Shown: piece by piece, positions 10,830 to 22,653 of the stretch
Layout of the letters: every line of letters begins with the position of its first letter
Position numbering within the stretch: position 1 is the first letter of the stretch
NCBI GenBank assembly: GCA_963678675.1
Contig: OY783192.1
Location: 29,713,487-29,777,486, forward strand
Direction: 5' to 3'
From: Xiphydria camelus
Lineage: Eukaryota; Arthropoda; Insecta; Hymenoptera; Xiphydriidae
DNA: 64,000 nt
Notes under the pieces: model-generated
The model's database searches: none
Seen by the model: only the letters and a program-made list of their open reading frames with translations
Told to the model about the DNA's origin: nothing
Position numbers and translations under genes: made by a program

Positions 10830-12735
10830 ACACGGAATATCGATCGTCCGTTCCCGACCGATGAATTTCCCGTTCGGTTCGAATTTAATTGAGATATTCC
10901 GTCCCCCTGATCGGCCGTTGCACTTCGCTGACTCTTTCGGTTCCTTCTTGTCCGCACGCAAAAAGCAGAATATCGCACACCCGACGGACTCTCCGTTCCG
11001 CTTTTATTCGGCGAAGACTTCGCGCGCGACGCTTGAAAAAATCAGGCGGGCCGAAACGTCGAGCGCGATTATCGCGCGAACGCAAACGAACCTCACCGCG
11101 GCGGAACGAAGATGCGGATATCGTCGCGGAATTCGCCGCGATCGTTCCCGGGTTCGTTAAATTTTTTCCAACGTATCAATTTTTTATCGCATCACGCTAC
11201 CGCCTGATTTCGAGGTTAATGTCGATCGTAACCCGACCGGATGATATTTAACCCACGAATCAGTCTTCGCCGTGCCGTATTCCAATCGTTAATTTGTTTT
11301 TGAAAGTCCGCCCGCGGTTTTATAGGTCCGCGATACCGCGCCAGTCCCGCGATCGGCAGGAGCGCGCGCCGGGCTCTCCCGAAAGCCGACGAGGCGCTTA
11401 ATTGGACGGCGCGCCTTTTTTCCCCGCGAAATATCCGCGCCGCGCACGCACGCGGGCCGATCCGCGCGCGTCTCTAAGAAGCGGGGAAAAATAAACCGTC
11501 GAAGAAACGGAGGCACGGAAGCGCGTCCACGCGAAATTATCTAATCGGCAGAAATTCCGGTAGCCGCTGATTTTTTACTTCTCGCCGATTTTACAGTTCT
11601 ATTCCGACGATCCGATTAAAAGGAACGTTGCGTCATCGACGCGCGCGATTCTCTCGTCGAAAGCTGCCAACCAAAAAGTGCTCAATTGCCAGTGACGCTG
11701 TTTCTCTTTCCCGAAATCCCTCCCACGACAGAGTCCGTGCGATAAAACCGTTCTCGCAGGGGAAGGACGATGAGCCCTCGAAATAAAAGAGCGCGGGAGA
11801 GAGTCGTCGCGCGATGTGTAACGAAAAAATACCGTCGATATATAGATCGGGTTCAACGCCCGCCGAAACCGACGCGTCGGGTTCCGCCATGGACGTAACC
11901 GACCTACCGAACAGCGCGAGCAGAGAGAAGAGGAACGTCCGATCGACCGTGTCCCGTACAATAAGGTGGCCGCCGTACCTTCGTGGATATACACGTTTAC
12001 ATCCGACCAGCTTGTTTGCCTCTCTACGAGGCGAAATTAGATTTTTCCCGTCCGGTCGACGGCGCGCGCGCTATCTACGCCGAATCGACGCCGTGCTTCG
12101 GTGAACGGCCAGCGGAGAATCGAGATTGGGTGTACATACGTATACGCGGGGGGAGAGCACAGGCGCGCGAGCGAACGAGCGTGTGTCGACACTTTGATCG
12201 AGAGGGCCGAACCCGTGAACGCGCGCGTTTACTCCGTCGCCGGCGAGGAGAGCGTCTCCCTCTCTTGGAAGGACGAGGAGAGCCCCACGGCCCCTCCTAT
12301 TGCACCTGAGACGCGCACAAAAGCCTCCCGGTGCTCGCGTGGTGGTCATGGTGAGTTAGCGGTAAGAGAGAAAGAGAGAGAGAGAGTCTCGGACGGTTTC
12401 TCATTGTCCCACCGGTAATGACGCACCTCTTCGGCCACCGCTGCACACCACCGCACCGCGAGCTCTCCGAGCGAAGACTTATTTATTGTACCCCTTCGCG
12501 CGCGCCTTAACCAAGTACCCGTACGTATTGTATTACGCGCGTGTAGGTGCACCGGAGAGACGGGCGCATAATGCGAGATTGAAAATTGTATACGGACGAC
12601 GAATCCGCGTGTTGTTTCCTCAATGGGGACCGAGTACATCGCGTGTGGAGGATACAGTTGCCTTTTCCCTCTTTTCACCGTATAGTCCAGGCAACGAAGG
12701 AAAAATAGCGGACAAAATTCCTGCAAAAGCGAATT
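10830..12735. other. CpG-rich host block
   Basis: Long CpG-rich stretch with many chance open frames on both strands. There is a short GA run (about 12363-12386) and a donor-like 'catg|gtgagtta' near 12350. No recognisable protein domain. Confidence 0.4.
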
Positions 12736-12739
12736 TCGG

Positions 12740-13040
12740 TACAGTTGTAGGGGAAGGTGTCATTAACAATATACTAAAAGTACTGATGGGAGGGAGTGGA
12801 GCTAAGGGGGGAGAGGGGTCTCTAAAGTTCTCCTTTTTCAGTTTTTCGTTAATAACTCGAAAACTACTGCCTCTAGCGAAAAAAAAGTTCAGTTACAAAT
12901 TAATCTACATAAAATTCTCTATAAAAAAGGTCTAATACACTTTTTCGCTAGGATCAATACTTCAGAAGATATGGAGGGGGAAAATGGAAAATTTTTAGAA
13001 CATCGGTTTTGTTGATAAAAATGAAATGATTATTGTTAAA
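12740..13040. repeat. AT-rich repeat-like flank
   Basis: Contains 'cgttaataactcgaaaacta', a phrase of the kind found in long terminal inverted repeats, and a weak internal symmetry around 'ctagcgaaaaa' and 'tttttcgctag' (about 12873 and 12943). It abuts the decayed gene at 13065 and may be one terminal repeat of the mobile element that carried it. Confidence 0.35.
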
Positions 13041-13064
13041 AATGAAATAATTAATGTTCAAGGA

Positions 13065-14715
13065 TGTATCTTAAACATTAATTTTCGTCAGAATCTAAAT
13101 TTTCCCAGCTGGCCCATTTTTTCCTGGGAGGGAGCAGATTTCAGCCTTTCGACTTTCGTGGATGGAAGGAGAGCGTGGGTTGGTGTAACACATTTGATAC
13201 CTTCCATACTGTGGAAGGTATTCCAGCCATCGAGAGTGGATACATTGAAGTCCGCATTATCGAAGATGTACTGACAAAACGTTTCACTTGGGATAGGCTC
13301 TTGCGGATGGTGGATGGTGGAGAGTTTATATTAAGCTGGTGAGCGTCGTAGTAAGAGGCACTCAATCCCAACTTCACAAAAGAAGGGACACCAAGTTCTT
13401 TGATCTAAATTTTCTGTATATGAACAGAACGATGCTGGTCAGAATTGGGAATATGAAACATCGAGGGCGAACAGCAGCAATAAGAGCATGAGCTATAGTT
13501 GTCATCTTTTTCCGCACCCCCTCTTTCGACCTTTTTTTCTTTGCAATGTAGTCCATGGAGACACTGAGAGATTGAGGTATTAATTGTTCAGCCTCGCTGC
13601 AGAAGCTAGCTGAAGGAGGATAGGCACTGTTGTCGTAAGCCATGGATTCAATATCTTCCAAGGTAATCTCAGCAGCTTTTCGTACAATTTTTTCTCGCTC
13701 TGTCTGTTCATCTTTATACCTTGAAGTGTACCATGAGTCGCTCAAGATTTTATCACCAAAAGTACAAAAGGAGACGATAGTTTATCTGGTGCGAATTGTG
13801 CTAAAAACAATTCGGTCCCCATATAGTTTTCCCCCATTCTCCCCTTTGATGGTCTTCACATGTGATAGTTCTCCCGTAACCTGTTCCAACAACTCGTCCA
13901 TAGAGAATTGGCAATTTCCATTCCCTTCAATGTAATCGTAGATTTCTTCCATTGCTTCTAAAATCCCTTCATCTTGAGGACATCCAGCTTTTCTTTTTGA
14001 AGGAGCAGCGATTAACCCTTACTTGCCACACTTCTATAGAATCACGTACTTGCCACACTGGGGTTGATTGACACCCCAGCGAGAAAAATTGCTATAACAA
14101 AGAAATTATTTCATATTTGTGCTTGAAAATTTTATCAGCTCTTCTTAAGAGCGTACTTTAAAAGACCGTGTAACTTGTATAGCCAGAATTTAAAATTAAG
14201 TATGCGAAAAAAATAAAATATAAAAGTTACACGGTCTTTTAAAGTACGCTCTTAAGAAGAGTCGATAAAATGTTCAAGTACAAATATGCAATAATTTATT
14301 TGTTATAACAATTCTTCTCGCTGGGGTGTAAATCAGCCCCAGTGTGGCACAAGTACGAATTTTACTACGGGGTTGTTTCGAACCCCGATGTGGCAAGTAA
14401 GGGTTAACGAGAATCTTTTGCAACAATCCTTATGATATATTGCATCTGCTGCGTGTAGATCTCCAGCAGCGCAGATACGTCTTAATACGTCGTTTCCCCA
14501 CTCATCCTTCCTTTCCTGCCCACGAACGATAGTGGAATTGTGAAACGTAGTCGTACAAATATTAGAAACTCTTCGACGCTTAGAGCATACGTTTTTTCTC
14601 TCCTTCTCTTCGTCATACGTTTCTGTGCAGAAAAAACACTTTGTTTTGAAATCGAATTTCACTTGCCCTGAACGCAGACACGAGGTATCACGTGATGCTG
14701 AAGGTTGCTCTGAAA
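13065..14715 (-). pseudogene. Decayed copy of an uncharacterised gene family, split by a TTAA element
   Basis: Read on the minus strand, segments in successive frames line up as one former protein. 14715-14408 gives a Cys/His-rich part with CFFC, an ICAAGDLHAADAIYHKDCC stretch and KRF. 14011 to about 13760 gives an acidic part with MEEIYDYIEGNGNCQFS, ending at a stop. 13745-13374 starts SDSWYTSRYKDEQTEREK. 13373-13065 contains IFDNADFNVSTLDG and MEGIKCVTP. I recognise this order from a widespread family of uncharacterised animal proteins, probably transposon-associated, but cannot name it or its activity. At least three frame changes, internal stops and the 388 bp insertion at 14016 show it is dead. 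The first 50 or so residues of the open frame above 14718 come from a family G MITE and are not part of the gene. Confidence 0.7.
14016..14403. mobile_element. piggyBac-type MITE in TTAA
   Basis: Inverted ends CCCTTACTTGCCACA and TGTGGCAAGTAAGGG, flanked by TTAA at 14012-14015 and 14404-14407. There are repeated subterminal 'ttgccacac' and 'ccccag' motifs. An internal perfect inverted repeat ('gttacacggtcttttaaagt', 14150-14270) makes a long hairpin. It interrupts the decayed gene exactly between two matching coding segments. Confidence 0.9.
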
Positions 14716-14717
14716 GA

Positions 14718-14894
14718 GTTAAATCACGGCGAACCTCACGGTGTAATTGTTTCAACGCCGTAAGAGTGTAAGGAAAAATAGAGTTGAAGCAACCAAGTTG
14801 AAGTTGAAACAAGTGAATATCTACTTGAGACAATGACACCGCGAGCTTCACCGTATTCAACCTCACCGATGGTTGAATGAAACAAATTTTTTTT
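14718..14894. mobile_element. Family G fragment, copy G2
   Basis: Matches G1 ('cacggtgtaattgtttc', 'caagtgaatatctactt', 'accgatggttgaatg' plus a T-run). The left terminus is missing where it meets the decayed gene. Confidence 0.7.
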
Positions 14895-16320
14895 TAGCGC
14901 TAGTTATTCTTCTCGGCGTGGGAAAAAGAAATCGAGCACGAAATGCTCGTTCGAATGCGACTCGAAGTGACAAAAGCTGCGAGTGTATATCTACGCGTGG
15001 TCCATGCTTTCGGAGGAGGAGGAGTAGCAGGTCGAAGCGTCGCGTTTACGAGGAGCGCGCGGCGGGGTAAGTAGGAGCGAAATTGCCTCCGTCCCCCCTT
15101 CGCGGCCCTCCCCCCAATCCACTCACCATTAGACACGAGCCCAGAGGTCTCCGCGCGCGCGCGGAGAGCAACCGACTCTAACAGTACCGTGATGAATATA
15201 ATGGCATCGAATTAGACGGGTTGTGCAACGAGCCCCGGAGCGAAGTGGTTGCCGCCGGTCCAAATGGAAATACCGGAAGACGCGCGGGGGGAGGGGGGGG
15301 TAAAAAAGACGCGGAGGCCTCTCACTCCTCTCGTAGAATTACGCTAGTACAGGCCAACGCGCTCGGGACCGCGGGCGCCAGCGAGGCCGGCGTTTATTAC
15401 CTGGTCCCCGCGCGGAGAGAACACCGGGCAGCCGCGCGGCGGAAGCACGTGGGTTACCACTGTCGTAGCGCGCTCGCCGCAAAATGAAAAGTGAAACGAA
15501 CGAAGCCGACGGAAAGGATTTCATCTTGTTGTCGGTCGTTTTATTTCCCGGACAAATAAAGAAGCGAGCGCGCGCGCGTACGGCATTAACCGACGAGGAG
15601 AAACGAAGGGGGAGGGCGCGAGGGAGAGAAGCGGTAGCGCGCGCGGGGAAGGAGGATTTTACTAAACGGCGTTTATACACTACACGTTGGGCTCGCGTCG
15701 TCGTCGTCGTCGTGGGGTTTGCGAGTCGAGATCGGGAGAGGAGAATCGTCACCGCGCACACTCTCCTCTCCATTCTATACTCTCGGGCGCGCGCGGCTGT
15801 CGCCTCTCCTCCTCGTACTTTGGCCACTATACTGCACCGTCTCTGGTGGGTACCCTACCTATTTACCTGCCGCCGCGGTATCGCGACTCTCTCCTCCCGC
15901 GTTCTCGTTAACGCGACCTTGACACCTTTGACTCGCGCCCGCGAGGATGGCTCGTTTCGTTGCGCGATAAATCGTCGGGGAACGAGCTCGGCCCCGCGTG
16001 CGTCGGTGGGGTGTATCATGCCGGCGATTCCGGATGAACGAGCGTCGGCGGGGCCGGGTTACGCGCGTGCGGTGACTTGGCACGCGTGTGTATCGGGTGA
16101 TGCGTTCCCAAGAAATATAACGGGGTTCGCGCCGGTGTAAACCCTCGACGCCGTCGGCATCGACGTGGTTACGACACCGGTTGATGGTCTAGTTTACAGC
16201 GGCGCCCGCGCGTAAACTAGAAAAAGAGGGAGCGCGCCGAACGGGGCAACCGGGCGGCACTTGCCACGTAGTTACATTCGCGTCCTCCCGCGCGACCTCG
16301 GCTCGAACCTTTGATTCCCA
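14895..16320. other. CpG-rich host block
   Basis: CpG-rich, with a 218-residue chance open frame (15484-16140) that is Arg-rich and has no domain. A donor-like GCGGG|GTAAGT lies at 15066/15067. A G-run lies at about 15288-15300. No gene can be supported. Confidence 0.4.
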
Positions 16321-17284
16321 GTTAACAATTTCATGTTCTATAAAAATCGTATGAACGTTTCCAGAGCAAATTTTATAGAGCAATGTTTGTTCTAAGAACA
16401 TTTTCAAAACATTCTTACACACTTATAGGTACCATAAAAATGGGCACCGTGTTCTATAGAACTTTTTAGTTCTTTAAGCTGTTCTATAAGGTCTGCAAAA
16501 AACACTTATAGAATTATTGATTAAACGTTCTCACGGGTCTTAAAGAATTTTTATAACACAGTTACAAATCAATCTCATAAAAATTATATATAGCAGTTCT
16601 AAAATGCTATCTTAGAATTCTGGTATAGAACAAGTAAAGAACTCTTATATAATTATTCTTTAGCAGCGCATATTGTTTCGTTACACAATTTTTGTGTTGC
16701 ATGGTGTTCTATTTAGAGAACTTTAAAGTCGTTTAGTTGTATCTTTTAAAAACAAAACTTTTCTGTATCGCATTACAACGCTGCACATGTCAGAAATAAT
16801 ATGGATGGACCAAGAACCAAGATGGACCTAATCAACCTCCATAAGAGTGCTAACATCATTACGAATTGCTTAGTTGGTTTGTATAGAGTCCATCAGGGAG
16901 CAGTAAATCTTAAAGGGGAAAAAGCTTTATCGTGAAATATGTGGTACATAATGGTAATTTTTTGACGCGCCCTCAGTTTACTTTATATTTCCTATGATGC
17001 TGGAAATTTAATAAAAAAAATGTTTTTCTGAATTCATGAATTTAAGTAGCAACCAACTGTATATAAAATAGTCAGAAAGTAAATATAATCCATATTATTG
17101 ATATCATTTCACCTATTTATATTGTATATATTTTTAATTATGATTTTTTTTCTTTCTTCACAATATGGCAACAGAAAGAAAGGCTATCTTGTACTTCCAA
17201 TATGGATTCTCACTAATATGACATTTTTGTGTCGATTGCAATTATTATAATATTGTTTTATTATGGAATATCGTTTCATCCATC
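16321..17284. repeat. AT-rich stretch with repeated GTTCTATA/TATAGAAC motifs
   Basis: From 16330 to about 16745 the motif 'gttctata' and its complement, with 'agttctt' and 'agaac' variants, recur many times in both orientations, as in element K at 40556. It is probably a decayed foldback element. 16750-17284 is AT-rich and I see nothing in it. Confidence 0.4.
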
Positions 17285-17368
17285 ATGACTGAAAGTTCCA
17301 TTATCCGAACTTTCGCTGATTCAAACTAGGCCTGGTCCCAAGTGATTCGGATAATCGAGGTTCTACTG
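17285..17368 (-). mobile_element. Tigger/pogo-type terminus
   Basis: On the minus strand the segment begins CAGTAGAACCTCGATTATCC and continues 'gaatcacttgggacc', the classic terminal repeat of Tigger/pogo-like elements. A second 'attatccgaac' lies 60 bp in. The other terminus was not found, so this is a solo end or a decayed copy. Confidence 0.7.
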
Positions 17369-17594
17369 CAGCGTTAAATCGATTGGCTGGTTTTTCGTCG
17401 CCAAATGAGTTAACGACTGGTCGAAGTATAGCCCCCGATGTATTTTTGGTGCGCCGGAAGGAGCGCGGTAATTCGAGCTTACGGAGACGCCTGGAGATCG
17501 CGCTCTCGTGAGGTGTCGTCATTCGTTTATGGACGGCTGAAACTATGAGGCTATAGTTTTCCGATTTCATTGGCTTCTCCGTTAATGTTCCCTA
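17369..17594. other. Host-like sequence
   Basis: Mixed composition; a chance 89-residue minus-strand open frame crosses it. No feature supported. Confidence 0.3.
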
Positions 17595-17622
17595 CACCGA
17601 GATAAAAGTTTATTAATAGTTG

Positions 17623-17876
17623 CGCCGAGAAAACAGTTTACTTGTAGTTAATAAAGGTTTGTTTAAATATAGTAAACTATAAATATTTTATCGGACCAAG
17701 TAAATACTCGTCAACTATTACGATATTTATTTGGTACGATTATATCCTTCGAGGCAGCCGTTTGAATGAAATAAACATTTTAATAATAAACATATATTTT
17801 CTTGTCTGAACGAAATATTTATTTCACCGTATTCGAAGTCACATTTATTAACTGTTAATAAACTGTTTTCTCAGTG
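17623..17876. mobile_element. Family C MITE, copy C2, nested in C1
   Basis: CGCCGAGAAAACAGTTTA to AACTGTTTTCTCAGTG-TA. It is a complete member of the same family as its host, inserted about 28 bp from C1's end and in inverse orientation. Confidence 0.8.
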
Positions 17877-17956
17877 TAATAAATGTAATTTCAAATATGG
17901 CGGAATAAATATTTCATCAAGACGGGAAAATATATTAGGTAGGTATATTATGTTAA

Positions 17957-18194
17957 CACTAGAACTACCGCAGGCAGTCAATTTGACTGGTCTCTTATTC
18001 AGAGTTCCATTCAACCTCGACTATTTCGTAACTCGTGAGGTTTTTGTCAAAATTGGTAGAATACTTTTTTGTAGAGCACATTTCGATCAACAAAAAAGTT
18101 CTATAGCAGTATGGATGAAAAATCCACGGATAACGAAATAATCACCCGCCAAAACGACCGTCTTATAAACCGCGACCGTTCGGTAGTTCTAGTG
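17957..18194. mobile_element. piggyBac-type MITE Z, TTAA flanked, nested in C1
   Basis: Perfect ends CACTAGAACTACCG and CGGTAGTTCTAGTG, with TTAA at 17953-17956 and 18195-18198. The 63-residue open frame starting at 17950 lies almost wholly within it and is not a gene. Confidence 0.9.
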
Positions 18195-18439
18195 TTAATT
18201 ATTAAAATTTTTAATTTACTCAAACAGTTGCCTCGAAAGATCTAGTTTTAGCCGGATAAATATCATAACGAATTATTTACTTGATCCGACAAAATATTTA
18301 CTTCCCCGTATTCAAACAAATATTTATTAACTACAAATAAATAAATTGTTTTCTTGGTGTATACATACGCGAATAGAGTATCGCATTGAAAGCAAGCCGT
18401 TTATGTACACGAAATCACCTACACTCGAATCAAGACCAC

Positions 18440-18695
18440 CCCTCGGGCGGATAAGTTCTATATATTTTGTACATAATCCCATATGTCATTTTGGTCATAT
18501 TTATATGGATTATATGATTTCTACGAGTATATCTACCATATAAAGACTACATATAAATTTTGTAATGTTTGCATAATCCATTTAATATAGCCGTTATACG
18601 GTTAATATAGAAATCTTACATAATCCATGATGAAAAAAACCACATACTCTTATGGATTACATTGAAGATACTACATAGAATTTTCCCGCCTGGGG
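18440..18695. mobile_element. Family D MITE, copy D2
   Basis: Inverted ends CCTCGGGCGGATAAGTTCTA and ACATAGAATTTTCCCGCCTG. The AT-rich interior contains repeated 'tatggattatat' and 'ttaatatagaaatc' blocks. No coding capacity. Confidence 0.8.
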
Positions 18696-19000
18696 CGATA
18701 GAAGCACACGTTGCCCTATGGAACCGTTCGCGATCCCCGCCGAAAGGAACATTTCCGTTCGCCGAAATTCGCGCGCGGTGTTATACCTAAGCGTACACCG
18801 CCGGATTCTCCTCTCGCAGGCACTCGGCTCTTCGAGATCGGCGGCAAAACGCAATCTGAATAGTAATTAAGGATTCGGTTAACGCTCCCCGAGTGCAGAA
18901 CGCAACCCAATTTAAACGTACAAAAGTGTAAGGTAGGTTAGCGCACGCTGGAGGGTGGGTGGACGCGCGAGGGTGCACGAAGAGGGGAGTATGGTGGAAG

Positions 19001-19022
19001 GAGAGAGAGAGAGAGAGAGAGA
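19001..19022. repeat. (GA)n microsatellite
   Basis: About eleven GA units inside a purine-rich tract that extends to about 19180. Such tracts can bind GAGA-type factors in insects; that role is inferred only. Confidence 0.9.
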
Positions 19023-19216
19023 AACCGAGGGAGAAAGAATAAGCGGTGAGGTGAAGGGAGGGCGAGATGGTAGAGAGTGGAAGCGCCAGGAGAAAGAGGA
19101 GAAGCAGGAGGACGAGGAGAGGGAGAAAGAGGAGGAAGAGAAGGAGAAGGGATCGGAGACGTACGTACACCCGGGTGGAAAGTAGGAGAGAGGGAATTCC
19201 TATGCACCTCCCTTCC

Positions 19217-19266
19217 CCTGCTGCTGCTGCTGCAGCGGCGGCGGCGGCGGCGGCGGCGGTGGTGGT
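19217..19266. repeat. (CTG)5-(CGG)n compound trinucleotide repeat
   Basis: CTG units followed directly by about nine GCG/CGG units and a short GGT tail. It is read in both strands' open frames as Gln, Ala or Pro runs. Confidence 0.9.
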
Positions 19267-19982
19267 AGCGCAGCGGCACCAGCAACACACAACAGCCGCG
19301 CCTGGGCCTCTCTTCGTTCTTCGGGCGCGTAGCGACGTTTCGAGAGTAGCGGCGCGGCAAGTGAAGAGAAGGGGCTGCTGCTGCCGTTGGTGCCGGTGCC
19401 GATGTTGCTGCCGTTGCTGCGAGTTCGGAAAGGAGTTGGGGAACGGAAAAAATAAAACAAAAATCCCCGGTAGCCAATCAGAATGAGAGAAGAAGCCGCG
19501 TGGCCGTGGCGAGAACGAAGCGGCAAGATCCGACAACGTTGCGTCAGAGTTTTTGTTTACCGCGCGCGCGCGCGCGAGTAGAGCGTGTGCATCTCCACTG
19601 TGGCTCCTGTCGCTGCTCCTGCGGCGCACACGAGCGACATCGTATGCACAGCGCCCGTCCGACGACCGCGACAGCGCTCCGCTTGTACGCGTATACGCGC
19701 CTCTTATACCCGCAAGTAATATGTAGGTACCTACGGCCGGCAAGATCTTCGCGCTACATCGCGCGTATGCTGCTGCAGTTTTTCCGCCCCACGCGAAACG
19801 CGTCACAGCGCGACTCTTGCTTTCGGTGATTCGGGCGCTCCATCGACGGCGAGAGGAAAGAACGAGGGAAAGGGCGTTCTCTCTTTTGGAGCTCTGTCCG
19901 CTTCGCGCTCGCTTTGGCGCGCGCGTGTGTGGCATCGCGATGTTTGGTCCCGCCGGCGATGCTTTCCTCGCGCGGGGTGGAG

Positions 19983-19990
19983 TATATAAA
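19983..19990 (+). promoter_or_regulatory. Candidate TATA box
   Basis: TATATAAA at the downstream edge of a CpG-rich block, with CpG-rich sequence on both sides. No initiator-linked coding exon was found, so this is only a sequence match. Confidence 0.2.
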
Positions 19991-20060
19991 GATTCTGTTA
20001 CGAGACGACGACGAAGCGCGCGCGACATTCGATGTATCCGTAGTTTTTACGCTGACAAAA

Positions 20061-20384
20061 AAAGCAGCGAACAAAATAATGTTGTCGTATCAATTTGATA
20101 ACGCAAATAAATATTTTTTTTTTGATTATTCGAGTATTTAGCTCTGCCATCAAAGTTTTCGCGAAATCAACCAAAGAATTTTGCGATTCCAAAAAATAAC
20201 ATTTTGTTGGCTCGTATTCATTTAAAATATTTTCTTAGCTCCAACCAAGAGTTCTCTCAGTTTAACTCTGATTCCACACGGTAAAAAATTTGTGTATTTT
20301 TAATATACTTTTATAAAAAGCTTTTTTCCAATACCTACGTGATACGAAAAATGAATAAATTCCGTGATTATGAAAATCAATGTT
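20061..20384. other. AT-rich segment, nothing assigned
   Basis: Contains 'aaccaagagttctctcagttt', which resembles a decayed CACTGAGA-type terminus, but no partner end was found. Confidence 0.3.
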
Positions 20385-20625
20385 TCTTTATAAGTGCATT
20401 TCTTTCTACAAGATTGTGACGTCACTGGAAAGGCAGAGAGACGCACTTATGCCAAGCAGCGAGTGCGAGGGAGATAGTCTTACTAGACTATGACGTAGCT
20501 GCATTTCAAAATATCGTTTTCCAGCTCAGATAAGGCGAAAAATGAAAAATGAAAAAATACGGGATAGATAATTTTGTCCAAATTTTCAGAATCTACAATA
20601 AGAAAATTAACGCTAAAACCGAATT
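20385..20625. mobile_element. Family B element, copy B2 (left end truncated)
   Basis: Matches family B from 'tgcatttctttctacaagat' to the right end CGCTAAAACCGAATT. It shows the intact 'gactatgacgtagctgc' site that is occupied in B1 and B4. Confidence 0.8.
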
Positions 20626-22090
20626 GCCGCCGGTATACGATCGTGAGAAATTATGCAGGTGCTCGTCTACGATATTACGCGCGAGGCAATCAATGAGTCG
20701 TCGATGAACTTCACGAAGGAGAAGCGCAACGAAGGGCGTAATTCGAGAATGAAGGAAGAGTGCATACACCGTCCCCCGGAATCGTTCCACTCTCTTTTAA
20801 AATAACGATCGTTACGCAGTCTTCCATCTCTCTCGTCCTCCCTCCCCCACTCCTTCTCTCGAGCTCTTTTTCTCTCCGTCCCTCTCTTTCCCTAGCGCGC
20901 GCGCGCGCGCTCACTAGATTCCGCGTACAACCTCGCCGCAAGCCAGCGGAGCAGTCGCCATCGCCGTCGTCGCCGTCGTCGTCGTCTTCGGGACACCTAT
21001 TTTAGTACGATATTTTCGTCCCCCGGAATTGTCTTCCCTGAAATTCGAACGCGACGACGACGACGTTTCCCGCGCGACCGACGGACGCGCGCGTTCCTAC
21101 TTTCTCCCGCGGTCGCGATTTTCAGGCGAAGTACTTTCGAAAACCACGCGCCGACCGCGAGCCGGAAAGGCCTTCGCCGTCGGCGATGCCGCGTCGTGTT
21201 TCCGCCACCGCGGCGGTCGCTTATTTTTCGAGGGAAATAGATCGCCGAGCTTGCGTGCGCTACGATTATATGTTTACGTTTCCCGATGGTCCATCGAATT
21301 TCCTCTGCGAAGTCGCCACCTCCGATAAGCGTTCGGCCGAATGCAGCATACTGCAACGGTTCGCGGGGCCATAGTCTACCTGTTCAAATATTTCTTCGGT
21401 TTTTTTACGAGATTTACCCGACCTGAATAAATATCCGTTCTAGGCTTCACAGTTCATGTTTACTTCATTTTAGAGGAAATAAGGGAAATTTTTGCAGAAA
21501 AAGGGGCAATCTTCATTTAAAAAAAAAAGATCTACCAGAAACTATAAACGTGCAGTGATTTAAAAAATGACAATTTTTAAAATATACAATAAAACATCAA
21601 TATTTATTAAGCGAATGAAGGATGTTTTTGTAACTTAAAAATTTATATCTCATGTTATGTAACTTAAATCTGAATATCGCGGTCTGATTTAGGGAAATGG
21701 GGAAGGAAAATTTCCGGTAAGAAACATTAAGTAATTCAACTAAGCTTTTATATTTTAAGCGAAATATTGATGCACAGGTAGACGAGAGAAGTAGGGATTA
21801 TAGTATCATTTTATATACAGGAGCCTATTTAAAATTTGCCGCATCACAAACCAATTAGCGGCTCAGTTAGCCTACCCTGGTATCAACTGCGGTTATCTGC
21901 TAATTGAAGACCAAACTGCATAGCTATTGGTTCGCGTATGCTGCACATTCGAAGAAGGCTCTACCCACTCTCGGAGTCTGGGCATGAACACCCTGTACGT
22001 ATATATAGAGGAAAAAGGGGGAGATTGCGAGTTTTAGGGTAAAAAAGGGCAAATTAAAAAAATAAAGGAACAAAGAGGAATAAGGGGCCA
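20626..22090. other. CpG-rich block, then AT-rich unique sequence
   Basis: 20626-21370 is CpG-rich, with a pyrimidine tract (20820-20890), a CG run (about 20896-20910) and CGT/CGA triplet tracts. 21371-22090 is AT-rich and I see nothing in it. Confidence 0.4.
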
Positions 22091-22622
22091 CTGTGAAGCC
22101 TGTCGTTCGAGTAAAATCAAGCGAAATTGGGTCATTTTATCTCATCGAACACTCGTTCAGAGGTCGATCGAGTTTTATTTACGCGCGCGAGGATGCCCGT
22201 CGTATCGCACCTCGCGTCGGTCGCGCCCTGCAATCGGGACCGGACTCCGCTCCGCGATGCAGTCGACGAACGAGCGCGCGAGCGAGGCCGCGCGAGCGAA
22301 ACGCGCGCCAACGTCCAGGGATCGCGTTCGACCGACCGACGGGCTAACCAAGGTCCTCTCCACGGATCGAGAGTCGAGAAAAGCAGACTCGCGGCGCCCC
22401 TCCCTCTCCCTTCCGCTCTCGTCGCGCTTCCCCTCGCGCGGTTAACATTGCTCCTCGCTCTCTTTCGTCTTCTCCACCCCTTCCCGTTATTCTTTCTCTC
22501 TCTTCTTCTTCTTTCCTCCTTCCTCTTCTCTTACGTCCTCCCCTCCCTCTCTCTTTCGCTCCTTCCATCTCAGGGCCGATCGACCGAGGGCCACCGTGTG
22601 CCGTGCGGGCGAGACACGTGGG

Positions 22623-22653
<31 letters not shown>

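Larger units (their letters stand above)
17595..18359. mobile_element. Family C MITE, outer copy C1, with two insertions
   Basis: Starts CACCGAGATAAAAGTTTATT and ends TTGTTTTCTTGGTG-TA. Removing C2 (17623-17876) and Z (17957-18194) leaves one continuous family C copy of about 270 bp, matching those at 27937, 54533 and 58547. Confidence 0.85.
18700..20060. other. CpG-rich host block with simple repeats
   Basis: A 413-residue minus-strand open frame (18787-20028) spans the block. Its translation is low-complexity: Ser/Arg runs, Gln/His runs from the CTG/CGG array, and Leu/Ser runs from GA repeats. It has no domain, so I treat it as non-coding, possibly a promoter-proximal region. A TATATAAA box lies at 19983-19990. 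Confidence 0.4.

Noticed and set aside
14350..14400. 'gtttcgaaccccgatg' as a tRNA T-arm
   Set aside because: No cloverleaf around it; it lies in the inverted end of a piggyBac-type MITE.
14718..14866. N-terminal 50 residues of the minus-strand frame 14333-14866
   Set aside because: The sequence is a family G MITE (same as 777-1242), so it was not included in the decayed gene.
15484..16140. 218-residue plus-strand open frame
   Set aside because: Arg-rich chance frame in a CpG-rich block; no domain, and equally open frames overlap on the opposite strand.
17950..18141. 63-residue open frame
   Set aside because: Lies within the TTAA MITE Z and starts in its target site.
18787..20028. 413-residue minus-strand open frame
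   Set aside because: Translation is low-complexity (Ser/Arg, Gln/His and Leu runs) derived from GA and CTG/CGG repeats in CpG-rich DNA, with overlapping frames on the other strand and no domain.
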